From Corynebacterium dentalis (lineage in GTDB: Bacteria > Actinomycetota > Actinomycetes > Mycobacteriales > Mycobacteriaceae): 64,000 bases of DNA. Below, in pieces: positions 46,196 through 53,838 of this stretch; position 1 is the stretch's first letter; each line of letters begins with the position of its first letter. The position numbers were made by a program, and so were the translations under genes. Under the pieces are notes generated by a model. It searched no databases, had not been told where the DNA came from, and saw only the letters and a list, made by a program, of their open reading frames with translations. Location: positions 20,977-84,976 of the forward strand of contig NZ_OCTS01000008.1 in NCBI RefSeq assembly GCF_900232865.1. Reading direction: 5' to 3'.

Positions 46196-46888
46196 ATGAC
46201 CATCGCCGCCTACCTCGGACTGCTCGGCACCTGGATCGCCGCCATCACCACACCCGGCCCAGACACCGTGCAGATCATCCGACTCGGCTCCCGATCCAGA
46301 CACCTCGCCGTTTGGGCAGCCGTCGGCATATGCACCGGCAACATCCTCTGGCCGATCGTCACCATGGCAGGCCTGTCCGCACTCATCGCCGCCTTCCCCT
46401 GGATCCTCGCGGTCCTCTACCTCGCCGGCGGACTCTTCCTCATCCGCATGGGCATCGGCTCCCTCCGCAGCGGATGGGCAGAGCGCCAAGCCGAGCAGAG
46501 GGTTTCAGACCCTTCTTCTTCCGACGCAAGTACGGCGAATGACGAGGTTGGCGTCGAAGAAAAACAGACCAACACCGCCACCACCGCATGGCGACTAGGG
46601 CTGGCCACCAACCTCTCCAACCCGAAGGCACTCCTGTTCTTTGGCGCAGTGTTCGCACAATTCCTGCCGGTAGGGATCACCATGGCAGAACGCGTGATCG
46701 TGTTAGTGATGATGACCGCGGTGGGTCTGGTGTGGTTCTGCGGATTCGCATGGCTGGTTAGCGTGCCACTGTGGGCCAGGAAATTGCAGCAGTTCAACCC
46801 CATCATCGAAATGGTAGCCGGCGTGATCTTTGCCCTGCTGGGACTGTTCTTGCTGTTCAACGGCGTGGAAAAGCTACTGCACCTCTAG
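46196..46888 (+). CDS. LysE/RhtB-family exporter
   Basis: The 230-residue protein has six hydrophobic helices of the LysE/RhtB family: YLGLLGTWIAAITTPGPDTV (PGPD motif near residue 22), a glycine-rich second helix, and LATNLSNPKALLFFGAVFA near 150. It probably exports an amino acid. The cytosolic loop after helix three (about residues 95-130) is longer than usual and made of low-complexity Ser/Asp/Glu/Thr sequence. That loop is coded by two inverted dispersed-motif copies (46511-46530 and 46548-46565) 17 bases apart. TAAAGT lies 7 bases before ATG 46196, so the mRNA is probably leaderless. Confidence 0.88.
   Translation: MTIAAYLGLLGTWIAAITTPGPDTVQIIRLGSRSRHLAVWAAVGICTGNILWPIVTMAGLSALIAAFPWILAVLYLAGGLFLIRMGIGSLRSGWAERQAEQRVSDPSSSDASTANDEVGVEEKQTNTATTAWRLGLATNLSNPKALLFFGAVFAQFLPVGITMAERVIVLVMMTAVGLVWFCGFAWLVSVPLWARKLQQFNPIIEMVAGVIFALLGLFLLFNGVEKLLHL
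46511..46530 (-). repeat. dispersed motif copy in LysE loop, left arm
   Basis: The minus strand reads CTTGCGTCGGAAGAAGAAGG, one base shorter in the core than usual. It faces the copy at 46548. Confidence 0.55.
46548..46565 (+). repeat. dispersed motif copy in LysE loop, right arm
   Basis: TTGGCGTCGAAGAAAAAC; translated as GVEEKQ. Confidence 0.7.
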
Positions 46889-46953
46889 GGGCCCTGGTAG
46901 TTGGGCAAAGACTGAAGCTCGCGCTGTCCTGGCCGTGACCTAGACTGGCACAC

Positions 46954-47289
46954 ATGCAGATTCAGGACGTTTCCATCAAGGACTCGGAAATCCGGCTCGG
47001 GCAGTTCATTAAGCTCGCGAACTTCGTGGAGACCGGTGGACTGGCCAAGGAAGTCATCGCCAACGGCGCAGTCACCGTCAATGGTGAGATCGACACTCGT
47101 CGCGGCAAAGTGCTGCGCCCCGGCGATGAAGTGGGCTTGATTGATCCGGCCTCTGAGGAAATGCTGGCCGTTGCGCGCGTGGTGAACGCGGGCGAGCAGC
47201 CGCTAGATGATGACGATGACCTCGGCGAATACTTTGACGAAAGCACCGCCGACGATGACTTTGACCCGGAAAAGTGGAGGAACATGTAA
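46954..47289 (+). CDS. S4 RNA-binding domain protein with acidic tail
   Basis: The 111-residue protein has an S4 RNA-binding module (about residues 12-65: IRLGQFIKLANFVETGGLAK and GAVTVNGEIDTRRGKVLRPGDEV) and a C-terminal acidic tail of about 35 residues (DDDDDLGEYFDESTADDDFD). Related YbcJ/RqcH-type proteins bind RNA or the ribosome. TAGACT lies 7 bases before the ATG. The stop overlaps the ATG of the next gene (TAATG), so the VOC gene is translationally coupled. Confidence 0.88.
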   Translation: MQIQDVSIKDSEIRLGQFIKLANFVETGGLAKEVIANGAVTVNGEIDTRRGKVLRPGDEVGLIDPASEEMLAVARVVNAGEQPLDDDDDLGEYFDESTADDDFDPEKWRNM

Positions 47290-48107
47290 TGCCCGCACTC
47301 GTAGCTGAACCGGGGATGCCGATCTGGCTGGACCTCGCGACCACTGACCTTGCCGCCGCCCGCGAATTCTATGGCGTGCTCTTCGACTGGGAATTCGAAG
47401 AAGAAAACGAGGGCTATGCCGTGGCTAAGCGTTCCGGGATGCCCGTGGCAGGTATCGGTCAGGTTCCGGAAGGGTCCTCCAGCGTCTGGGGCATGCTGTT
47501 GTACGCACCCCAGTTGGAGACCGTGCACAACAACGCGGTGAAGGCGGGTGCGACCAGTGCACTGGATCCCCGTGACCTCGGAAAACGCGGCATGATGAGC
47601 GTTTTGGTGGATCCCAGCGGAGCCACCGTGGGACTGAAGAAGCCCGCTGATGAGCAAGCCTTCTTCGCTGCCGGTGAGCCCGGAACGCCCGTATGGCACG
47701 AGCTCATGGTGGGCAAGAACTGGGACAACGCGCTGAAGTTCTACCACGAGCTGTCCGGCTGGGACATCAAGCAGATGAGCGACACGGAAGAGTTTCGCTA
47801 CGCCACGGGCGAATGGGAAGGAAACCCGCTGGTCGGACTGTGGGATACCTCCAAGCTGGAAGACCAACCATCAATGTGGACCCTGTACATGGGTGTACTT
47901 GATGTAGACAAGGCCGTGGCCCAGGTGGAGACCCTCGGCGGCACCGTGGTGCGCAGCCCATGGGAATCCGAATTCGGGCGGATGCTCACTATTCAGGACC
48001 CCACCGGGGCGCTGCTCAACCTCGCTGAAATCCCGGAATACACCCCGGAGATGGACGAAGCGCACGAGCCGGACCTGTTCGCACCGGAAGATTCCCAGCC
48101 GAACTAA
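47289..48107 (+). CDS. VOC-family protein with two glyoxalase-like domains
   Basis: The 272-residue protein contains two vicinal oxygen chelate domains, each about 120 residues. The first is IWLDLATTDLAAAREFYGVL and the second WHELMVGKNWDNALKFYHEL. TGALLNLAEIPE near the end is a typical strand. Possible metal or substrate residues are His and Glu at the domain starts; the activity is unknown. Paired-domain VOC proteins are common in actinobacteria as hydroxylase- or antibiotic-resistance-type proteins. Its translation is coupled to the S4 protein gene. Confidence 0.86.
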   Translation: MPALVAEPGMPIWLDLATTDLAAAREFYGVLFDWEFEEENEGYAVAKRSGMPVAGIGQVPEGSSSVWGMLLYAPQLETVHNNAVKAGATSALDPRDLGKRGMMSVLVDPSGATVGLKKPADEQAFFAAGEPGTPVWHELMVGKNWDNALKFYHELSGWDIKQMSDTEEFRYATGEWEGNPLVGLWDTSKLEDQPSMWTLYMGVLDVDKAVAQVETLGGTVVRSPWESEFGRMLTIQDPTGALLNLAEIPEYTPEMDEAHEPDLFAPEDSQPN

Positions 48108-48181
48108 GCCGAACTTAGGCGAGCTCAAGCTGAGCTCAAGCCCGCGAGCCCAGCAAGCTCACGCCCCCCCGGATCCCGCGT

Positions 48182-50254
48182 CTACCAAATGGTGACGCGG
48201 GATTCCTCGTCCAGCCACATCTCGTCCGTTGGCGCCACATCGAAGGCTTCGTAGAACTCCGCGATGTTGCTGCTGACCACATTGCAACGGAATTCCGCAG
48301 GGGAGTGGGGATCGATGGACACGTACTGAATGGCCATCTGCGGGCGGATGGCGGTCTGCCAGATCCGAGCCCATCGCAGGAAGACTCGCTGCAGAGCGGA
48401 GTATTCCGTAGTGTCCGGATTGCCATCCGGATCAACCAGACCATCCACCGGCAACTTCGGTGCGGAATCGAAATCCTGGCCCTGATCAGCCAAGTAACGG
48501 CGAAGCGCCACCACGGCAATGCCCAGGCCACCGAGGTCGCCAATGTTCTCACCCAGGGTGAACGGACCATTGACGCGGTGATCCTCGATGCCGCGCTGCT
48601 TCAACCCTGTGGGGATGAGGCCGTCATATTGGGCGACCAGCTTGTCCGTCAGCTCGGTGAACGCCGCGCGGTCTTCGTCGGTCCACCAGGAGTTGAGGTT
48701 GCCGTCGCCGTCGTACTTGGAGCCCTGGTCATCGAAACCGTGACCAATCTCGTGGCCGATGACAGCGCCGATCGCGCCGAAGTTACCGGCCATGTCCGCC
48801 TCGGGATCGAAAAACGGCGGACGCAGGATCGCCGCTGGGAAGGTGATGTCATTCTTGACCGGATTGTAGAAGGCGTTGACAGTCTGCGGGGTGGCAAACC
48901 ACGTCTCGTTGTCGCTGGGCTTGCCCAGTTTATTGACCTCATGAACATGGTTGAACTCGCTGGCCGCGCGCACGTTAGCCATCACGTCCGCGCCCTGTGC
49001 GCCGAACTCCAGACCTGCAAAGCTGCGCCACTTATCCGGGTAGCCAATCTTGGCCTGGAACTTCTCCAGCTTCACCAGCGCCTTCTCGCGGGTGGTGGGA
49101 GTCATCCACTCCAGCTTCTCAATGCGCTCGCGGTAGGCGGCGATGAGGTAATCCACCAGCGTGAGCATGGTCTGCTTGTGCGAGGGAGGGAAGTGCTCGG
49201 ACACGAACTTCTTGCCCACTTCTTCACCCACCTGGCCTTCCACCAAGCTCACTCCACGCTTCCACCGCGCGCGCTGCTCGGTGGATCCGCTGAGGGTGCG
49301 TCCGTAGAAATCGAAGTTGCGCGTGCCGATGCTCTTGGGCAGTAAACCAGCGCGGGAACGCACCACGCTCCAGTAGGCCCACAGCTTCCAGGTATCCAGG
49401 TCTGCGGCGTTGTCACCTGCAGCCATGTCTGCCACGTGTTCGAGGTAGCTCGGCTGGCACACCACCACGGTGGCCCCGCCGTCCGAATTCACGTCCACAT
49501 GCGTGGCCTCTAGCCATTCTTGGAACGGGAAGCCCGTGGGTAGATCAGCAACGTTCGTGGGGTTGTAGGTCTTTTCCGCATCGCGGCTGGAGACCTGATC
49601 CCAGTGCCCCTCGGCCAGACGCTGCTCAAAGTCCATCAGCGCCTGCGCAGCCTCGGCCTCGGAAGACTTAGCAAAACGTCCGGGCCGAGCCTGCTCATTA
49701 ACCAGCGCAAACATGTCCGAAACTAACTCCACGTATGCCTCGCGCGTCTGCGCGTGCTGCTCTTCGCGGTAGTACGCCTCGTCCGGCAATCCCAGACCCG
49801 TCTGCACCAGGTAGGCGCGTTCCACATCGGAACCGGAATCCTTCTCCACCCAGTAACCAGCCACGCCGCCCACGCCGGTGACGTCCAGTTTCCCCAGCAC
49901 GCGGGCCAACTCGCGGATGTCGGTGGCAGAGCGGATGGGTTCGAGGTCTGCGTCGAGAACAGAAAGACCAGCCTGCTCGATGCCCTCTTCATCCATAAAA
50001 CTCGAGTACAACGCGCCCACTCGGCCGTTCGGCTCGGTTTCTGCCGCGGCCTCGACGATGGCTCGCACGTCCTCTTCGGCCTGATCGCGCAGCTGGTGGA
50101 AGGTGCCATCCACTGCTCGGTCCGCTGGGATCTCGTGGGTGCTCAGCCACTGGCCGTTGACGTGGCGGTAGAGATCCTGAGCCACGCTGACCTGCGCATT
50201 TGGCGCCTCGGAGATGTTGTCCGGGAGGGAAGTAGAGTTATTTTCATCAGCCAT
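48182..50254 (-). CDS. M13-family zinc metallopeptidase
   Basis: The 690-residue protein is a neprilysin-type (M13) peptidase. The zinc motif VIGHEIGHGFDDQGSKYDGD (HEIGH near residue 525) is followed by the third-ligand segment LGENIGDLGGLGIAVVAL near 580. The C terminus ends SRVTIW, where the family usually ends with CRxW, and the final Cys is absent. There is no signal peptide, so it is cytosolic like the corynebacterial and mycobacterial Zmp relatives. The start ATG at 50254 has TAATGT 7 bases upstream. A weak motif-like sequence (about 49949-49970) encodes SVLDADLEP. Confidence 0.92.
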   Translation of the reverse strand: MADENNSTSLPDNISEAPNAQVSVAQDLYRHVNGQWLSTHEIPADRAVDGTFHQLRDQAEEDVRAIVEAAAETEPNGRVGALYSSFMDEEGIEQAGLSVLDADLEPIRSATDIRELARVLGKLDVTGVGGVAGYWVEKDSGSDVERAYLVQTGLGLPDEAYYREEQHAQTREAYVELVSDMFALVNEQARPGRFAKSSEAEAAQALMDFEQRLAEGHWDQVSSRDAEKTYNPTNVADLPTGFPFQEWLEATHVDVNSDGGATVVVCQPSYLEHVADMAAGDNAADLDTWKLWAYWSVVRSRAGLLPKSIGTRNFDFYGRTLSGSTEQRARWKRGVSLVEGQVGEEVGKKFVSEHFPPSHKQTMLTLVDYLIAAYRERIEKLEWMTPTTREKALVKLEKFQAKIGYPDKWRSFAGLEFGAQGADVMANVRAASEFNHVHEVNKLGKPSDNETWFATPQTVNAFYNPVKNDITFPAAILRPPFFDPEADMAGNFGAIGAVIGHEIGHGFDDQGSKYDGDGNLNSWWTDEDRAAFTELTDKLVAQYDGLIPTGLKQRGIEDHRVNGPFTLGENIGDLGGLGIAVVALRRYLADQGQDFDSAPKLPVDGLVDPDGNPDTTEYSALQRVFLRWARIWQTAIRPQMAIQYVSIDPHSPAEFRCNVVSSNIAEFYEAFDVAPTDEMWLDEESRVTIW

Positions 50255-50314
50255 GCCCACCACATTAGACGGCATGTGGGACAGCTGTCTTGAGCCCCTT
50301 TATGCTTAGAGTTT

Positions 50315-51079
50315 GTGAATCCTCCGTCCCCCTTGCCACCTCACGTGCCACCGCAGCGGCCGCTTCCGTCTCCGCCACTGGGTGCGCGCCGCGATCCCGC
50401 CCGGCCCGAGATCATTCGCGCGCCGCATGCCGATCCTTTCGGACAGTTTCGCCCCGCGCCCACCGGCGGCCGACGCACCAGGATCGTTACCGTGGGCATC
50501 GTCATTGCGGTGGCCATTGCCTTTGTGGTTCCTTTTATTCTCGACGCCAACCTTGAGCCCTCTGCCGATCGATTTTCTAGCACGGAAGACGTGCTGGAGG
50601 AGTACGTGCCTACTGAGGTGCTCTGGCCGCTGACATTCTCTTCCCTGGATCGCTGTGATGAGGTGAGCAATGGCGAATTGATGGTCGCGAACTTTGACTG
50701 TCGCAACAGTCAGGTGCGCATCACGGGGCTTGAAGACGTAACGAACCCGCTGCTCAGCACGGTGCGTAGTGCGCAATCGCTGGGGTATGAGCAGGTGGAT
50801 ACGACGGCAGTCAATGTCTTCACAGCTCGGGCACTGCAGATGAATCCGGAGCTGACGAAGGATGCTGAGCTTGATGACATTTACCTAGTTAACCCGATGT
50901 ACAGCGCCAACCCGCTAGCCAGTGACAAGGACACCAGCTACGTGGTCACGTTCTACCAAGAGCCGCGATCTGAGGTCCACGATGGAGTGTTGGTGACGGT
51001 GGAGGTCACCGCGAACACTGCAGATGGGGCGTATCAGGAAACCAAGGACATCGTGAGATCGGCGGCGACCCATGACTAA
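50315..51079 (+). CDS. single-pass membrane protein of unknown function
   Basis: The 254-residue protein has a Pro/Arg-rich cytosolic N terminus (about 1-55), one membrane helix (about 58-80: IVTVGIVIAVAIAFVVPFIL) and an extracytoplasmic C-terminal domain with two Cys (DRCDEVSNGE and FDCRNSQ) that may pair. I recognise no named family. The end of the helix is coded by a dispersed-motif copy (50531-50552), read as FILDANL. A TATGCT lies 8 bases before the GTG at 50315. It overlaps the PrsW gene by eight bases, so they form an operon. Confidence 0.72.
   Translation: MNPPSPLPPHVPPQRPLPSPPLGARRDPARPEIIRAPHADPFGQFRPAPTGGRRTRIVTVGIVIAVAIAFVVPFILDANLEPSADRFSSTEDVLEEYVPTEVLWPLTFSSLDRCDEVSNGELMVANFDCRNSQVRITGLEDVTNPLLSTVRSAQSLGYEQVDTTAVNVFTARALQMNPELTKDAELDDIYLVNPMYSANPLASDKDTSYVVTFYQEPRSEVHDGVLVTVEVTANTADGAYQETKDIVRSAATHD
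50531..50552 (-). repeat. dispersed motif copy at the end of a membrane helix
   Basis: The minus strand reads GGTTGGCGTCGAGAATAAAA; the gene reads PFILDAN. Confidence 0.68.
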
Positions 51080-52034
51080 TCAACAGTGGACTCTTACACA
51101 CACGCCCCTGGCGTTCCACAACAGTTTCCCTCCGCAGGCGCGGCCACGCTTGAGCCTGTTTCACGGAGGCTGGTTCATTACTTATTGGGTGCTGTTCGTT
51201 CCGTGTCTCTTGCTGGAATTTGTTCAGTTCGCGATGCTGACCCCATCGGGAGATGACGGCCCGCTGAGCGTTCTGGTGGCGCTCATGCTGGCAGCGGTAG
51301 AACTCTTGAGCGCTGGCGGATTGATTATGCTGCTGATGATCGCGCGCGGCACGCCCAAGCGGCTGGTGGCCATGGCTGTGGGATGGGGCGCGGTGATCGC
51401 TACGATGACTGCAGCGCTGGTTGTCTCCCCGCCGCTGCTGAGCATTGCGGACAAGCTCGGCTGGCATACTGTCGCGCTCTCCATTGCTGCCGCGGTTCCC
51501 GAGGAAGTGCTCAAGGGCCTAGGAATTTGGGGACTTATGATCATCGGGCGGAGCTGGTGGAACCGTCCATGGCACGGGATCGTGGCAGGAATGCTGGTGG
51601 GTCTGGGCTTCGAGGCGATAGAAAATGCCATGTATGCGCTCAAGCTCTCTTCGCTGAACCCGGAATCCAGCGTGCACGGTGTGATCGGGATCTACCTGCT
51701 TCGCCTAGCGATGGGGCCGCTGCCACACGTGTTGATGTCCGGCTTGGTGGGATATGCCATCGGCAAGGTCCTGTGTGAAGGTCCGGCGATGGGAACTCGG
51801 GATCGGGTGCTGACCCTCGTGGGATGCATGGGCATCGCCATGACTGCTCACTTTGCGTGGAATGTTCAGTTCCCCGCAGAAGCGGAAATGATGGAACTCA
51901 TCTTTTATCGCGGGATTATCTGGTGCCTGCTGGTGGCCATTGTGGCAACGGTGATTGTGGCGTCGAGAAGAAGACTAAAACCACTGCGACAGGCAGGGTT
52001 GGAGCCGGCGGTGACCATCTACCGGCGTCTTTAA
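51072..52034 (+). CDS. PrsW-family intramembrane metalloprotease
   Basis: The 320-residue membrane protein has about eight hydrophobic helices and the PrsW/CAAX-like metalloprotease motifs: AAVPEEVLKGLGIW (EExxK near residue 145), GLGFEAIENAMYA (ExxEN-type near 180) and HVLMSGLVGYAIGK near 220, with a His in AHFAWNVQF near 262. PrsW proteins cut membrane-anchored substrates such as anti-sigma factors in the membrane. A dispersed-motif copy (51958-51980) codes the start of the C-terminal tail as VASRRR. The gene overlaps the upstream gene by eight bases. Confidence 0.88.
   Translation: MTNQQWTLTHTPLAFHNSFPPQARPRLSLFHGGWFITYWVLFVPCLLLEFVQFAMLTPSGDDGPLSVLVALMLAAVELLSAGGLIMLLMIARGTPKRLVAMAVGWGAVIATMTAALVVSPPLLSIADKLGWHTVALSIAAAVPEEVLKGLGIWGLMIIGRSWWNRPWHGIVAGMLVGLGFEAIENAMYALKLSSLNPESSVHGVIGIYLLRLAMGPLPHVLMSGLVGYAIGKVLCEGPAMGTRDRVLTLVGCMGIAMTAHFAWNVQFPAEAEMMELIFYRGIIWCLLVAIVATVIVASRRRLKPLRQAGLEPAVTIYRRL
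51958..51980 (+). repeat. dispersed motif copy at the PrsW tail
   Basis: TGGCGTCGAGAAGAAGACTA then AAA; translated as VASRRRL. Confidence 0.65.
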
Positions 52035-52202
52035 ACGGGCAAAACGGGCCAATCTGGAAAAAATTTTTCCCCGGGAGCATAGTGAAACTTTTGGCCTAGA
52101 GCTGCAATTTTGGCAGAGAAACCATAGGTAATTTTCAAAATGTAAAGCAAGTTGCCAATGTTAAAGCTGTTAATTCTGTGACAGTTGGGTATTGTGTGAC
52201 TC

Positions 52203-53531
52203 ATGCTTTCACTGCCTTGGCGCCGCTCTGCGCGCACTACCGTCCCCGCCCGCCTGACCGCAGCGGCCCTGCTCGGTTCTGCAGCCACCATCGCAACCCT
52301 CGTTGCCACCGACATCGTCCCCGTACCCTCATGGGCGCTCAACGGCGTGGACGTTGCCTCTCACCAGCACCCCGGCAACAGCGCCATCGACTGGACCTCA
52401 GTCAAGGCCAGCGGCCAAAACTTCGCCTTCATCAAGGCCACCGAGGGCACCGGCTACATCAACCCCTACTTCACCGCTGACTCCTTCAAGGCTCAGCAAG
52501 CAGGAGTAACCCCGGGCAGCTATCACTACGCACGCCCCGGCTACGGCAACGCCCGCGCAGAAGCGGACTACTACGCAGCCACCCTGGCCACCGGCCCACA
52601 GCCATCCCTGCCACCAGTGCTGGACCTCGAAGAATCCGGCGGCCTGGATCCCGTATCCCTGCAAAATTGGGTGCGCGACTGGGTAGACCAGATCAAAATC
52701 AAGACCGGCCGCACGCCGATCATGTACACGTACTACAACTTCTGGATCAACAATATGGGGAACACCACAGAGTTCTCCGACCTGCCACTATGGCTGGCCT
52801 ACTACAGCGACAGCCTGCCATCCACGCTCCCAGGCGGATGGACCAACGTGACGTTCTGGCAGTACAGCTCCACCGGACAGGTCAACGGCATCCAGGGCAA
52901 CGTGGACCTCAACGAGTACTACGGCACCGATGAGCAGCTGCAGCAGCTGGCCGCCGGATCCCCATCCGGCACGATGGTCGGCAACATCTCTGACGCAGTA
53001 GAGCCAATCCGCGACGCAGCGGGCAACGAAGCCGAAATCATCAACGGCATCGAGCACGCCACCGGCGTGGACATCCCGCTGACCACCGACTTCCTGATGC
53101 TCGTGCTGGGCGTGGCCGGTGGCCGTTTGGAGCCGCAGGTGCTCATCGACCAGGGTCTGGCACAGCTGCAGAGCGGCAACGTCACCGGATCTGTGGAAGC
53201 AGCACAGGGAGATAACGCCCTGCCTGCGATCCTGGCGATTGCCAACGCGTTGAAGGAAGTGAACGCTTCCGGCCAACAGGTACCGATCGAGGCGCTCACC
53301 GGTCTGGCATCCAGCAACGGCGATATCAACGCAACCCAGCTGCTGGGTATCCTGCAGGCCTTTGGCGGCACGCAGGACTGGAGCGCCAAGCTCAACAACG
53401 GCGAAGTTCCAGCCGACCCAACCGCGCTACAGCAGCTTTCCGATGCTGCTAACGGTGTGAACCCAGCACCGGCTGGCACCCCGCTGCCTCCCGAGGCAGT
53501 CAACGCGGCACTGGCTACGCTGAACCAGTAA
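52203..53531 (+). CDS. secreted GH25 muramidase
   Basis: The 442-residue protein has a signal peptide (about 1-45, ending PVPSWA) and a glycoside hydrolase 25 domain (about 48-245) with the catalytic Asp in LNGVDVASHQ near residue 51 and the Asp/Glu pair VLDLEESGG near 142. WQYSSTGQVNGIQGNVDLNEYYG ends the domain. The C-terminal 190 residues are helical and Ala/Gln-rich, with no binding repeat I recognise. It cleaves the N-acetylmuramic acid linkage in peptidoglycan and may act in wall growth or lysis. TATTGT lies 7 bases before the ATG. Confidence 0.9.
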   Translation: MLSLPWRRSARTTVPARLTAAALLGSAATIATLVATDIVPVPSWALNGVDVASHQHPGNSAIDWTSVKASGQNFAFIKATEGTGYINPYFTADSFKAQQAGVTPGSYHYARPGYGNARAEADYYAATLATGPQPSLPPVLDLEESGGLDPVSLQNWVRDWVDQIKIKTGRTPIMYTYYNFWINNMGNTTEFSDLPLWLAYYSDSLPSTLPGGWTNVTFWQYSSTGQVNGIQGNVDLNEYYGTDEQLQQLAAGSPSGTMVGNISDAVEPIRDAAGNEAEIINGIEHATGVDIPLTTDFLMLVLGVAGGRLEPQVLIDQGLAQLQSGNVTGSVEAAQGDNALPAILAIANALKEVNASGQQVPIEALTGLASSNGDINATQLLGILQAFGGTQDWSAKLNNGEVPADPTALQQLSDAANGVNPAPAGTPLPPEAVNAALATLNQ

Positions 53532-53581
53532 TTCGCTTGAAGCTTCCGCCGCTATGTGACGGGTGAGGCGAGGTGAGGGAA

Positions 53582-53617
53582 GGCGCACACAGTTGGATAC
53601 TGTGTGCGCCTTCTTTT
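53582..53617 (+). terminator. strong rho-independent terminator
   Basis: GGCGCACACAGT (53582-53593) pairs exactly with ACTGTGTGCGCC (53599-53610) around TGGAT, followed by TTCTTTT. It ends the muramidase transcript. Confidence 0.95.
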
Positions 53618-53723
53618 GTGTGCCCATGTTCCCTGAGTTGCACAACGATCCCCGCGACGGGTGGTGCCCTCTGGGTGCCACGCTGCAAACGCCCCCGCGA
53701 TCGGTGTACCCCACAACAGCAAA

Positions 53724-53755
53724 CGCCCCTGCAACCGGTACCGGTCGCAGGGGCG
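53724..53755 (-). terminator. GC-rich palindrome, probable emb terminator
   Basis: A 32-base palindrome (CGCCCCTGC..GCAGGGGCG, one mismatch, centred on ACCGGTACCGGT) lies about 85 bases past the emb stop and is followed on the minus strand by TTTGCTGTTG. A related half-unit precedes it at about 53686-53712. Confidence 0.6.
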
Positions 53756-53838
53756 CATGTTGCTGAGCCGAGGGGAGTGGGGCGCGGGGCGCGTGAGCCC
53801 GGGCACCCGGCCCGTGACTGCCGCACCCGGCCCAGCTG

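Noticed and set aside
44447..46489. 680-codon antisense open frame over gltD
   Set aside because: It is a shadow of gltD without recognisable domains.
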